Shown piece after piece: positions 1 through 8,085 of a stretch of 25,455 nt of DNA. The DNA is from an alpha proteobacterium SCGC AAA240-E13 (GTDB taxonomy: Bacteria; Pseudomonadota; Alphaproteobacteria; Pelagibacterales; Pelagibacteraceae), in the NCBI GenBank assembly GCA_000504625.1, contig AZHR01000018.1, forward strand, positions 1 through 25,455. The letters run 5' to 3'. The position numbers and the translations under genes were made by a program. Within the stretch, counting starts at the first letter, position 1. Every line of letters starts with the position of its first letter. Under the pieces are notes generated by a model. It saw nothing but the letters and a program-made list of their open reading frames with translations. It did no database searches and was not told the origin of the DNA.

Positions 1-366
1 AATTAACCTTTTTTTATCAGGTTGACCAATTGCATGAAAATATTTTCTAGCAATTTTAATACTAGCCTCAGTAGCTTCCGTTCCAGAATTTTGGAAACAC
101 ACAAAATCAGCAAAGGTATAATCGGTTAATCTTTTAGCTAATTTTTCTTGTTCGGGAATAATAAATGCATTGGATACATGCCAAAGTTTTTGAGATTGTT
201 CTTGAATTATTTTGACTAAATGTTTATGACAATGACCTAAAGAATTAACAGCAATGCCGCTAACAAAATCTAAATATTTTTCACCATTTAGATCATAAAG
301 ATAACATCCTTTACCCTTTGAAAAAGAAATATTTTTCCTTGCGTAAGTTCCTAGTACCGAGCTCAT
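1..366 (-). CDS. argD: Acetylornithine aminotransferase, N-terminal part (cut by window edge)
   Basis: Class III PLP-dependent aminotransferase, most likely acetylornithine/succinyldiaminopimelate aminotransferase of arginine (and lysine) biosynthesis. The first 122 residues are in the window, starting at an ATG (366-364). Visible family features are YLYDLNGEKYLDF (22-34), GIAVNSLGHCH (37-47), LWHVSN (61-66) and the substrate/phosphate-region motif FQNSGTEATEA (91-101). The wording GIAVNSLGH and LWHVSN fits ArgD better than GABA or ornithine transaminases. The PLP lysine lies outside the window. It begins 5 bases after the stop of the upstream permease gene on the same strand, so the two are probably co-transcribed. 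The ArgD assignment is by remembered motif similarity; another class III aminotransferase is possible. Confidence 0.88.
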   Translation of the reverse strand, partial: MSSVLGTYARKNISFSKGKGCYLYDLNGEKYLDFVSGIAVNSLGHCHKHLVKIIQEQSQKLWHVSNAFIIPEQEKLAKRLTDYTFADFVCFQNSGTEATEASIKIARKYFHAIGQPDKKRLI

Positions 367-371
367 ATAAA

Positions 372-1184
372 TTAAAATTTAATTTTATAACCCCTTTTAA
401 ACAAAATGTATGCTGTAAACCATGTAAGAAAACTCAACACGATTAGATAAAAAAGTCCAAATTTAATTGATGAATCTCCTGCGGTGAGAAAACCCTGCCT
501 GAATCCATCTATTATAAAAAAAAATGGATTCCATTGACTTATTTTTTGTAAAATTCCTGGTAACTTTTCAATAGAATAAAATGTTCCGCTGAGAAAGCTC
601 AAGGGAACAATTATAAAATTCGTTGCTGAGGCCATATTATCAAATTTATCGCTCCAGAGACCAATTATGATTCCAATAGAACTTAAAATAAATGAACCCA
701 AAAAAGTGAAAATAAAAATATAGAAGAAGTTATTAAATTCTAATTCAATGATAAAACTGAATACAATAATTGAAACCATAGCAATAATAGCGCTTCTAGT
801 ACATGCTGCTAAATTTATGGCAAGAGTAATTTCAGCCGCCGTTAAAGGAGCGTATAAAATATCCACAATATTTCCTTGGATTTTCCCTATCATAATTGAG
901 GAAGAAGAATGAGAAAAAGCTTGCTGTATGATTTGCATAGCTATAAGACCAGGCGCAAGAAAAGTTATAAATGGATATCCTAAAACTTCTCCTCTATCTT
1001 TGCCAATAGCCAGCGAAAGTACAAATAAAAATAGAAGTGATGTTATAAGTGGTGATATAACTGTTTGAACACCTACAATCAAAAACCGAAGTACTTCCTT
1101 CTTGTACAGTGTAAAAAATCCGATCCAATTTACAAATCCAAATTTTCTTACACCAATTTCATATTTTTTTTCAAATTCAACCAT
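372..1184 (-). CDS. ABC-2 type transporter permease
   Basis: Membrane subunit of an ABC-2 family exporter (the NodJ/YadH type), in the inner membrane. The 270-residue protein has a short charged N-terminus and about six hydrophobic segments (roughly residues 34-60, 70-90, 120-148, 152-177, 186-204 and 244-263). Typical family motifs are PLSFLSGTFYS (194-204) and NPFFFIIDGFRQGF (219-232). Such permeases export lipids, polysaccharides or drugs together with a separate ATPase, and the substrate cannot be read here. No ATPase gene lies next to it: upstream is the divergent gcrA and downstream is argD. The partner must therefore be encoded elsewhere. The start ATG (1184-1182) lies in the divergent intergenic region shared with gcrA. 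Confidence 0.9.
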   Translation of the reverse strand: MVEFEKKYEIGVRKFGFVNWIGFFTLYKKEVLRFLIVGVQTVISPLITSLLFLFVLSLAIGKDRGEVLGYPFITFLAPGLIAMQIIQQAFSHSSSSIMIGKIQGNIVDILYAPLTAAEITLAINLAACTRSAIIAMVSIIVFSFIIELEFNNFFYIFIFTFLGSFILSSIGIIIGLWSDKFDNMASATNFIIVPLSFLSGTFYSIEKLPGILQKISQWNPFFFIIDGFRQGFLTAGDSSIKFGLFYLIVLSFLTWFTAYILFKRGYKIKF

Positions 1185-1324
1185 TGCTAACTATACTTAT
1201 TAGTTTTTTTTAAAAATTGTTAAAAAACTAAAAAAAAACATTGAAAATAATCAGTTTTTATGTGTATTTAACCCGATATTGTGGACTTACACAAAATATA
1301 CACTATATATAGATTAAGTTTAAT
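1185..1324. promoter_or_regulatory. Divergent intergenic region for the ABC-2 permease and gcrA
   Basis: These 140 bases separate two divergent genes and must hold both promoters. They are extremely A/T-rich. A loose candidate for gcrA is TTGTGG (1279-1284) with TATATA (1304-1309). The spacing is long (19) and the match is poor, so the exact elements are uncertain. No CtrA double half-site (TTAA-N7-TTAA) or GANTC methylation site was seen here. Confidence 0.3.
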
Positions 1325-1825
1325 ATGAGCTGGACAACCGAAAAAGTAGAAAAACTAAAGGAACTTTGGGGTAAAGGTAGTACTGCAAGTCAAATAGCGT
1401 TAATTATTGGTGGAGTAACAAGAAATGCGGTAATTGGAAAAGCTTTTAGACTAAATCTTGCTGCAAAATCTATTCCAAAAAATAATAACTTCAAAAAAGT
1501 TTCTCAGAATAAGGAAGATTCTACACAAATTGGGAGAAAAAAGCGTAAAAGTAAATTTAAATCACTGTTACTAGATAAAAATTTTGAAGCAGAAAATCCA
1601 AAATCATTGGAAGAATTAAATGATGAGATTTGCAGATGGCCTATTGGTCATCCCGATGAATCAAACTTTTATTTTTGTGGAAGAAAATCAATGAAAGATT
1701 TTTCTTATTGTAAACTTCACGTCTTATATGCCTTCCAACCGAAGAATAAAAAAGAGGATTCGATTGAAGCAGAAAAAGATGATTTAGTTCCTCAATTTAT
1801 AGAAAAGAAAATTAAGTCAGCTTAA
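1325..1825 (+). CDS. gcrA: GcrA family cell-cycle regulator
   Basis: GcrA is an alphaproteobacterial sigma70-associated transcription co-activator that, with the CcrM GANTC methylase, controls cell-cycle genes in Caulobacter. This 166-residue protein starts with the diagnostic MSWTTEKVEKLKELW, followed by the DNA-binding helix-turn-helix containing GGVTRNAVIGKAFRL (residues 29-43). After a basic linker comes the conserved C-terminal module with CRWPIGHPDESNFYFCG (residues 103-119) and YCKLH, rich in Cys and Trp. Length and domain order match the family. It stands alone between two intergenic regions, so it probably has its own promoter. A clear lineage marker for Alphaproteobacteria. Confidence 0.95.
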   Translation: MSWTTEKVEKLKELWGKGSTASQIALIIGGVTRNAVIGKAFRLNLAAKSIPKNNNFKKVSQNKEDSTQIGRKKRKSKFKSLLLDKNFEAENPKSLEELNDEICRWPIGHPDESNFYFCGRKSMKDFSYCKLHVLYAFQPKNKKEDSIEAEKDDLVPQFIEKKIKSA

Positions 1826-2052
1826 TAATATTTTATTTGTTTTTTTTTAGATTTTTTTTTGAGATCTTTATGATATAGAGTCACAATTGAATATACACTT
1901 ATCGTAACATGGTTTTCAAGGAAATAAAGTATAAAGGTGTTAATCCACCAACACAATGCCTAGAGATATATTTGTTTGCTATAAACTGTAATAAAATTTT
2001 ATGAAATATAATATTATATTATAAAATAATCTTGAAAAATAAATAAAAATAA
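1826..2052. other. Intergenic region, largest gap in the window
   Basis: These 227 A/T-rich bases lie between gcrA and the imine reductase gene. They hold T-runs just after the gcrA stop but no GC-rich terminator stem. There is one GANTC site (GAGTC, 1878-1882), which a GcrA/CcrM system could use, although one site is expected by chance. I see no tRNA, riboswitch or short gene. Confidence 0.4.
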
Positions 2053-3054
2053 ATGACAACTGTTTCTCTTTCTTTAGATAATATTTATGATTTAGCAAAA
2101 CAAACACTTTTACTTAATGGTTGCGATGACAAAAACGCAAATATTCTATCCGATACAATTATGCGTGCAGAAAGAGATGGATCTATTTCACATGGTTTAT
2201 TTAGATTGCCAGCATATGTGGCATCCCTGAAAAGCAAAAAAGTAAATGGAAAAGCAAGACCTACTCTTCAAACTATTGCACCAAGTGTAATAAAAGTTTT
2301 AGGAAATAATGCTTTTGCACCCATAGTGCTGAGTGTTGGTTTGCCAGCTATTATCGCATTAGCAAAAAAAAATGGTGTAGCTATTCTCGCTATAACTAAT
2401 TCACATCACATGGCGGCATTATGGCCAGAAACGGAAGCTATAGCTGAAGCCGGATTAGCTGGTTTAGCTTGCACATCTTATAAACCAATGGTTGCTCCAG
2501 CTGGTGCAACTAAACCATTATTTGGAACAAATCCTATTTCATTTGCTTGGCCACGTCCCGGAAAAACACCTGTTGTTTATGATATGGCAACTGCTTCTAT
2601 GGCAATGGGAGAAGTACAAGTAGCAGCGAGAGAAGGACATTCTGTTCCTTTGGGCACAGGATTAAATAAAGAGGGTAAAGAAACAACCAAACCATCCGAG
2701 ATTGTAGATGGCGGAGTTCTCCTTCCTTTTGGTGGATATAAAGGTTCGGCAATTTCAATGATGGTAGAATTATTAGCAGGAGCATTAATAGGTGAATGGT
2801 TTAGTTTCGAAGCAAAACAGCATGATAATAATGATGGTGGACCTCCAAAAGGTGGTGAATTTATTTTAGCAATATCTCCAGATAAAATTGCTGGACCTAA
2901 TTGGGATAAACATGCCGGTGAGTTTTTTAATAAAATGCAATCAATGAAAGGTGTACGTCTACCTGGTGAAAGAAGGCATAAAAATCGATTAAATCTAGGA
3001 CCAAGACAAATAAATGAAGAATTATTTAAAAAGATTGAAAATTTATCCAAGTAA
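2053..3054 (+). CDS. dpkA: Ldh_2 family NAD(P)H-dependent reductase, DpkA-like (delta1-piperideine/pyrroline-2-carboxylate reductase)
   Basis: Cytoplasmic oxidoreductase of the malate/L-lactate dehydrogenase (Ldh_2) family. Residues 46-55 (SHGLFRLPAY), NSHHMAALWPE (116-126, with the likely catalytic His), FGTNPISFAWPR (157-168), AAREG (191-195) and LPFGGYKGSAISMM are the pattern of DpkA-type enzymes. These reduce the cyclic imines delta1-piperideine-2-carboxylate and delta1-pyrroline-2-carboxylate to pipecolate and proline, in D-lysine/D-proline or hydroxyproline catabolism. Length (333) is normal for the family. The gene is monocistronic in appearance, with gaps of 227 bases before and 132 after, and no clear Shine-Dalgarno sequence. 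A malate, lactate or ureidoglycolate dehydrogenase of the same fold is the alternative. Confidence 0.82.
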   Translation: MTTVSLSLDNIYDLAKQTLLLNGCDDKNANILSDTIMRAERDGSISHGLFRLPAYVASLKSKKVNGKARPTLQTIAPSVIKVLGNNAFAPIVLSVGLPAIIALAKKNGVAILAITNSHHMAALWPETEAIAEAGLAGLACTSYKPMVAPAGATKPLFGTNPISFAWPRPGKTPVVYDMATASMAMGEVQVAAREGHSVPLGTGLNKEGKETTKPSEIVDGGVLLPFGGYKGSAISMMVELLAGALIGEWFSFEAKQHDNNDGGPPKGGEFILAISPDKIAGPNWDKHAGEFFNKMQSMKGVRLPGERRHKNRLNLGPRQINEELFKKIENLSK

Positions 3055-3186
3055 ATTATCTTTATTTAAGAGCACTTCTTACATAAAGTTGATATTTCTA
3101 TTTCAAAAAAAGATACATAAAATAGTTTAATTTTTTGCTGGATTAGTTTTGAACGTAAGCTTATATAAAAATTATATAACGAATAT

Positions 3187-4158
3187 ATGGAACTAACTTT
3201 AGTTTACACAATCGTCGGTTTTAGTTTAGCGGGTTGGTCAGTAATAGCAAATGACTCCATTCAAACTTTAGGTACCTTTATTGCATCAAAATCAAAATGG
3301 TTTAAATGGTACACCTTAGCGGGCTCTGCATCTTTAGCTATGATTGTTACAATGAGTTATGGATGGTGGACTAATGATGGAGATATCTCGTTTGGTCGAC
3401 TAACAAGAATTCCTTACCAAGAAATCCAATGGTATCATGCTATTGCACCTGGAATATTATTATTGCTAACAAGAATTGGAATTCCAGTTTCAACGACTTT
3501 CTTAGTGTTGTCAGCTTTTGCTTCAACAATTGTTTTAGAGAAAATGCTTTTAAAAAGTGTTGTTGGTTATGGTATTGCTGCAGTTACAGCTTATATTTGT
3601 TGGATCGCTATTTCTAAGTTTATTAATGAAAAATTTGATGAAATTACCACTCAATGGAAAATTTCTTTTTGGCGAAACGCTGTTTGGGTAAGTTCAGCCT
3701 ATCTATGGGCGGTGTGGCTCACACATGATGTCGCAAATATTGCAGTTTATTTACCAAGACAACTTGATATTTCGTTATTGATAATTGTCCTTGTTTATTT
3801 TTCAATTCTTCTTTTTTATATTTTTTACATACAAGGTGGAGTAATACAAAAAGTTGTTTTGGATAAAACAGGAACAAGGTATGCACGATCAGCAACTATT
3901 ATTAATACGATTTATGCAGCGGTCCTATATTACTTCAAAGAATTAAATGATCTTCCTATGTCGACAACATGGGTTTTTGTCGGATTGTTATGTGGAAGAG
4001 AGCTAGCTATTTCTACGATGAACAAAGAGTATAAATTTAAATATGTGTTTCCACTCATCGGTAAAGACTTCGTTAAAATGATCTTTGGATTAAGTATTTC
4101 GGTTGGAATTGTATTAGCAATTCACTATATAATTATTCCAGGTGGATACGGTATATAG
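3187..4158 (+). CDS. Divergent PiT-like (inorganic phosphate transporter family) membrane protein
   Basis: Polytopic membrane protein of 323 residues with about eight to ten hydrophobic segments. It shows a degenerate two-fold pattern typical of PiT phosphate permeases. In the first half is ANDSIQTLGTFIAS (21-34), resembling the G-ND-x-A-N-A-x-GT signature, then IPVSTT (99-104). In the second half is THDVANIAVYLPR (179-191), again the ND-like signature but with His replacing the Asn, then LPMSTT (256-261). The two P-(V/M)-STT motifs and paired ND/HD sites suggest the same inverted-repeat architecture. The large central loop of bacterial PitA is lacking and overall similarity looks low, so the substrate (phosphate, sulfate or other) is open. 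It converges on the next gene with 10 bases between stops. Confidence 0.6.
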   Translation: MELTLVYTIVGFSLAGWSVIANDSIQTLGTFIASKSKWFKWYTLAGSASLAMIVTMSYGWWTNDGDISFGRLTRIPYQEIQWYHAIAPGILLLLTRIGIPVSTTFLVLSAFASTIVLEKMLLKSVVGYGIAAVTAYICWIAISKFINEKFDEITTQWKISFWRNAVWVSSAYLWAVWLTHDVANIAVYLPRQLDISLLIIVLVYFSILLFYIFYIQGGVIQKVVLDKTGTRYARSATIINTIYAAVLYYFKELNDLPMSTTWVFVGLLCGRELAISTMNKEYKFKYVFPLIGKDFVKMIFGLSISVGIVLAIHYIIIPGGYGI

Positions 4159-4168
4159 ATTCTTAAAA

Positions 4169-5104
4169 CTATCCAAATTGCCCGCCCTTTCTAAATCTCC
4201 AAATGTAATTTGGTAATATTGAATCGATAGTTTTAGGATTAATCTTAAAATCTTTTATAGTTGGATAGTTATTGGTAACAACGTTATCATATTTTAATAT
4301 CTCCACTTGATCTGTTGTAAGTAAAGGTTTGGGAAATAATTGTAAAATCTTTGCTTGAAATTTTGCAAATGAAAAAGGTATGGATATAAATAATCTTTTC
4401 TTTTTTACGTGCACTAGTAAAATTTCCATTAATTCTTTAAAGGTAAAAATTTGAGGTCCCCCTAATTCATAAATGTTTTCATTAATTTCCTCTTTTTCTA
4501 TAATAGCCACAATAACTTTACACAAATCCGAAACATATATAGGCTGAAATTTAGTTTTTCCTCCACCAATTAAAGGAAGGGCGGGAAAAAATGCTGCTAA
4601 TGAGGCAAATTGGTTAAAAAATTTATCTTCAGGACCAAATATAAGTGAAGGTCTTAAAATTACAGAACGATTAAAATTATTTAGGATGTTTTTTTCACCT
4701 TTTAATTTTGTTTGCATATATCGAGAATGTATAGCGTCATCAATCCCTAAGGCACTAATATGAATAAGTTTTTCGGTTTTAATTTCATTGCATAGTGTTG
4801 ACAACAGATCTGGAAATTTTACATGAATGTCTTCAAAATTTTGTTTTTTAGTTTCATACAAAATTCCAACAAGATTAATCACCATATCTGAATTTTTTAT
4901 CAAAGTTCTTAAATTTTCTTTGTCAAAAAGATTTACTTTTTCAAGATCAATTTGCCCTGGATTTCCTAGTGGCTTCAAATACCCGTGTAAATAAGGAGAT
5001 CGCGTAGCAGCAACAATCCGAAAGTCTTTTTCTGTCAATCTTCTTATTAAATGCCTACCAATAAACCCTGAGGCACCAAATATAGTTGCAACTTTTGGTT
5101 TCAT
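4169..5104 (-). CDS. Atypical short-chain dehydrogenase, NDUFA9-like (complex I-associated) NAD(P)-binding protein
   Basis: Extended/atypical SDR with a Rossmann nucleotide-binding motif at the N-terminus, FGASGFIGRHLIRRL (8-22). Further family motifs are the VNLVGILYE stretch, ILRPSLIFGPEDKFFN, IGGGKTKFQPIYVSDL and the C-terminal LLTTDQVEILKYDNVV. This set is characteristic of the alphaproteobacterial/mitochondrial NDUFA9 group, which binds NADPH structurally at respiratory complex I; bacterial members are often annotated as NAD(P)H-binding or epimerase proteins. The Tyr-x-x-x-Lys pair of active SDRs appears as YMQTK. Length (311) is usual. It is divergent from rnd with only 18 bases between the two starts, so promoters must overlap the coding sequences. 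Confidence 0.82.
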   Translation of the reverse strand: MKPKVATIFGASGFIGRHLIRRLTEKDFRIVAATRSPYLHGYLKPLGNPGQIDLEKVNLFDKENLRTLIKNSDMVINLVGILYETKKQNFEDIHVKFPDLLSTLCNEIKTEKLIHISALGIDDAIHSRYMQTKLKGEKNILNNFNRSVILRPSLIFGPEDKFFNQFASLAAFFPALPLIGGGKTKFQPIYVSDLCKVIVAIIEKEEINENIYELGGPQIFTFKELMEILLVHVKKKRLFISIPFSFAKFQAKILQLFPKPLLTTDQVEILKYDNVVTNNYPTIKDFKINPKTIDSILPNYIWRFRKGGQFG

Positions 5105-5122
5105 AATTTAGAACTCATTTTA

Positions 5123-5731
5123 ATGGATATTAAGACACACAAAGATGATTTACCATCTGATTTAAATTTAGGCAATGAAATAGCAGTTGATACTGAAGCC
5201 ATGGGATTGGAGCCCAAAAGAGATCCTTTGACTTTAGTTCAAATTTCAACAGGCAATAATGATTGCCATATTATTCAATTAAACAGGAAAGAATATAAGG
5301 CTAAAAATTTAGTAAAAATTTTAGAAAATGAAAAAATTAATAAAATTTTTCATTTTGCGAGATTTGATGTGGCTGTCCTTAAACATTTCCTAAACGCTGA
5401 TGTAAAAAATATTTATTGCACAAAAATTGCTTCAAAAATTGCAAGAACCTACACGGATAAACACGGTTTAAAAGACTTGGTTAAGGAAATCGTCGGAATT
5501 GATATGAGTAAACAAATGCAGAGTTCTGATTGGGGTGCTGAAAAACTATCTGAAAAACAGTTAAAGTATGCAGCATCAGATTGTGTATTTCTTCATCAGC
5601 TAAAAAGAGAACTGAACAAAATGTTGGTTAGAGAAAATAGAATGGAATTATTTAATAAATGCATAAAATTTCTAAAAACTAGAGTTGATTTAGATTTAGC
5701 TGACTATAAAATTGATATTTTTTCACATTAA
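5123..5731 (+). CDS. rnd: Ribonuclease D-like 3'-5' exonuclease (DEDDy, exonuclease domain only)
   Basis: 3'-5' exoribonuclease for tRNA/small RNA 3'-end trimming. The catalytic residues of the DEDDy class are visible: Asp23 and Glu25 in AVDTEAMGL, Asp82 in FHFARFD, and Tyr149 with Asp153 in YAASDCVFL. The YTDKHGLKDLV and SDWGAEKLSEKQ stretches also match. At 202 residues it contains the nuclease domain alone and lacks the HRDC domains of E. coli RNase D; short forms like this are common in Alphaproteobacteria. It is the first gene of a 14-gene same-strand run, and its stop is one base before the likely ATG of kdsD. Confidence 0.9.
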   Translation: MDIKTHKDDLPSDLNLGNEIAVDTEAMGLEPKRDPLTLVQISTGNNDCHIIQLNRKEYKAKNLVKILENEKINKIFHFARFDVAVLKHFLNADVKNIYCTKIASKIARTYTDKHGLKDLVKEIVGIDMSKQMQSSDWGAEKLSEKQLKYAASDCVFLHQLKRELNKMLVRENRMELFNKCIKFLKTRVDLDLADYKIDIFSH

Positions 5732-5732
5732 A

Positions 5733-6713
5733 ATGAAAAATTATAATTACAAACAAATTGCAAAAAATGTAATTGAAACAGAAATTGCTGCTTTAAAAAA
5801 ATTAAAAAATAAGAGTTTTGATAATTCATTTTTAAGAGCCATTGATCTAATTACAAAATGCCGAGGTAAAATTATTTTAGCTGGTATTGGAAAAAGTGGA
5901 CTAATATCAAGAAAAATTTCAGCAACATTATCAAGTGTTGGAACACCTTCTTTTTATTTAAATCCTGGAGAAGCTGCACATGGTGATCTTGGACAAATTA
6001 CTAACAAAGATATCTTGCTAATACTAAGCTACAGTGGGGAAACCGAAGAATTAAAAAATATAATTCAATATGCAAATAGGTTTGGAATTTCATTAATTGG
6101 GGTTGCCTCAAAAAAAAATAGTATTCTACTCAAAGCTAGTGATATTAGAATTGTTCTTCCTGAAGTTAAAGAGGCCGGTGAAGGTGGTTTTGTACCCACA
6201 TCATCTACAGCTATGCAGCTAGCTTTTGGCGATGCTCTAGCAATTACACTCATGAATAAAAAAAAATTCAATAAATTTAATTTTAGAGTACTTCACCCTG
6301 CTGGAATTTTGGGCAAAATGTTAACAATAGTTGAGGATTTAATGATTACTGGAAAAAAAATTCCATTAATTAATGAAGAAAAAAAAATGAGCACCGCAAT
6401 AAATTATATGTCTCAAAAAAAACTAGGTAGTTTAATAGTTTTAAATAAAAAAAAATTTGTTTCTGGTTTTGTAAGTGATGGAGATATAAGAAGACAAAGC
6501 AAAAAAGATATTTTACACCTTAAAGTAAAAGATTTCATGACAAAAAATCCAAGCTGCATTAATAAGAAAGCTCTAGCAGTTAAAGCTCTTGAAATTATGA
6601 ATAAAAAAAAAATTACCTCTTTAATTGTTACTGCATCTGAGTTAAATAAAAAACGCATAAAGGCTATCGGTATTATTAATATTCATTCTATTTTAAGTGC
6701 TGGTATTAAATGA
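5733..6713 (+). CDS. kdsD: D-arabinose-5-phosphate isomerase (KdsD/KpsF/GutQ)
   Basis: Interconverts ribulose-5-phosphate and arabinose-5-phosphate, the first step of Kdo synthesis for lipopolysaccharide. Using the ATG at 5733 gives 326 residues, close to E. coli KdsD; an in-frame TTG at 5712 inside rnd is a less likely start. The N-terminal SIS domain carries GIGKSG (51-56), LNPGEAAHGDLG (76-87) with the catalytic His, and SYSGETEE (99-106). Two CBS domains follow (about 205-326), with SLIVLN and FVSDGDIRR stretches. It is joined to lptC by an ATGA overlap, which places Kdo supply next to lipopolysaccharide export genes, as in many Gram-negatives. Confidence 0.93.
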   Translation: MKNYNYKQIAKNVIETEIAALKKLKNKSFDNSFLRAIDLITKCRGKIILAGIGKSGLISRKISATLSSVGTPSFYLNPGEAAHGDLGQITNKDILLILSYSGETEELKNIIQYANRFGISLIGVASKKNSILLKASDIRIVLPEVKEAGEGGFVPTSSTAMQLAFGDALAITLMNKKKFNKFNFRVLHPAGILGKMLTIVEDLMITGKKIPLINEEKKMSTAINYMSQKKLGSLIVLNKKKFVSGFVSDGDIRRQSKKDILHLKVKDFMTKNPSCINKKALAVKALEIMNKKKITSLIVTASELNKKRIKAIGIINIHSILSAGIK

Positions 6714-7297
6714 AAAAAAATAGAGTTATTCAATTTTCTCTGGTATTAGTAGCTATAATATTATTTTTTTTTACTTATTATTCCAGTAAAGATAAAAGTA
6801 ACATTGTTGGCATTGATAAAAATACCTCAATTCAAGGCGAAACAATGCTAACGGAAATAACAAGTAACATTATAGAGAATGTAAACTATCATGGTACAGA
6901 CAATAAAGGTAGTTTTTTTGAATTAAATGCTTCTTTGGCAGAAATTTTTTATGATAAACCAAATCTTAGTCACATGAAGGTAGTTGATGCTGTTATAAAT
7001 GTAAGAGATGGAAGAAAAATATATATTAAGTCAGATCGGGCTATTTATAACCGTGCAACAAATAATACAAACTTTATGGGAAATGTTTCAGTAACTGAGT
7101 CAAAAAATAAAATAACATCTGATAATTTAGATTTGATAATGTCAAATAATTTAATTACTATTTATAATGATGTTAAATATAATGGTGTAAAAGGGTTTCT
7201 AATTGCAGACAAAGTAGATATAGATATATTAAAAAACGAGTCAAATATTTTTATGTTTGATAAAAAAAATAGAGTACAAGTAAAATATAAGAATTAA
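6710..7297 (+). CDS. lptC: LPS export protein LptC
   Basis: Bitopic inner-membrane component of the Lpt lipopolysaccharide transport bridge. The protein is 195 residues, close to E. coli LptC, with one N-terminal membrane anchor (about 7-24). A periplasmic beta-rich region follows with repeating patterns such as IYIKSDRAIYNRATNN, FMGNVSV and ITSDNLDL, typical of the OstA/LptC jellyroll. Sequence conservation in this family is low, so position matters: it overlaps kdsD by ATGA and is 2 bases ahead of the ATPase gene lptB. The usual lptA gene between lptC and lptB is absent. The protein is too short to be an LptC-LptA fusion. Confidence 0.85.
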   Translation: MKKNRVIQFSLVLVAIILFFFTYYSSKDKSNIVGIDKNTSIQGETMLTEITSNIIENVNYHGTDNKGSFFELNASLAEIFYDKPNLSHMKVVDAVINVRDGRKIYIKSDRAIYNRATNNTNFMGNVSVTESKNKITSDNLDLIMSNNLITIYNDVKYNGVKGFLIADKVDIDILKNESNIFMFDKKNRVQVKYKN

Positions 7298-7299
7298 TA

Positions 7300-8067
7300 A
7301 TGTCTTCAATTAAAAAATTTAGAATATTAAAATTTAAATCAAAACCAATTTTAACTGCCAAAGGAATTTCCAAGTCAATTGATAAGAGAATTATATTAAG
7401 AAAAATTGACTTTGAAATAAATAAGGGTGAAATATTTGGACTTTTGGGACCCAATGGAGCAGGAAAATCTGTAACATTTAATGTGCTCTTAGGAATTATG
7501 AAGGCAGATCAGGGAAATGTATTTGTTGAAGGCACAAGAATAACTAATTTTGCAATCCATGAAAGAGCTAAAAAATTTAGGATGGGTTATATTCCACAAA
7601 ATGATTCGGTATTTAAGGGATTGACTTGTGAAAATAATATTAGAGCAATTGCTGAAATCACAATAAAAAATAAAAGCAAACAAGAAAGTGTGGTTCAAGA
7701 ATTATTATCAGAATTTAATCTAAGTCATCTAAGAAATGTGTTAGCAAATAATTTGTCTGGGGGTGAAAGAAAGAAATTAGTTATAGCCAGAGCACTAGTC
7801 AACAATCCTAAGATACTTTTAATGGATGAACCATACGGAGCTGTTGACCCAATTAACATCGACATGATTAAAAAAATAATAATTGACCTTCAAAAAAAAG
7901 GTGTTTCTGTACTCATTACAGACCATTCTGCACAAAATGTTCTATCAATTGTAGATCGTTGTTCAATTATTTCTGGTGGTGAAATTATTATAAGCGGAAA
8001 ACCAAAAGAAATAATTCACAATAGTAAAGCTCGTCAATTATATTTTGGTGAAAATTTTAATATATAA
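7300..8067 (+). CDS. lptB: LPS export ABC transporter ATP-binding protein LptB
   Basis: Cytoplasmic ATPase that powers lipopolysaccharide extraction by LptFG. Walker A is GPNGAGKS (50-57), the Q-loop is in GYIPQND (96-102), the ABC signature is LSGGERKK (152-159), Walker B is ILLMDEP (172-178) followed by YGAVDP, and the switch His is in ITDHSAQN (206-213). The signature form LSGGERxx and the D-loop GAVDPI match LptB rather than other ABC ATPases. Length (255) is slightly above the usual 240 because of a roughly 16-residue N-terminal extension; a later start is not obvious. Context after lptC confirms the call. Confidence 0.94.
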   Translation: MSSIKKFRILKFKSKPILTAKGISKSIDKRIILRKIDFEINKGEIFGLLGPNGAGKSVTFNVLLGIMKADQGNVFVEGTRITNFAIHERAKKFRMGYIPQNDSVFKGLTCENNIRAIAEITIKNKSKQESVVQELLSEFNLSHLRNVLANNLSGGERKKLVIARALVNNPKILLMDEPYGAVDPINIDMIKKIIIDLQKKGVSVLITDHSAQNVLSIVDRCSIISGGEIIISGKPKEIIHNSKARQLYFGENFNI

Positions 8068-8085
8068 TTGCAAGTTTAATCTTTG

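Noticed and set aside
1936..1954. Possible hairpin (GTGTT/AACAC) or riboswitch upstream of the imine reductase gene
   Set aside because: The stem has only five pairs, and I could not match conserved cores of glycine, SAM or other known riboswitches.
2007..2012. Perfect TATAAT as a -10 element for the imine reductase gene
   Set aside because: No acceptable -35 hexamer lies 15-19 bases upstream, and such hexamers are frequent in DNA this A/T-rich.
2577..3050. Minus-strand open frame (157 codons) opposite the imine reductase gene
   Set aside because: The plus-strand frame is a well-conserved Ldh_2 enzyme; the antisense product has no family features.
5712..5732. Upstream TTG start for kdsD overlapping rnd
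   Set aside because: The ATG at 5733 gives the usual family length, and the extra seven residues are not part of the domain.
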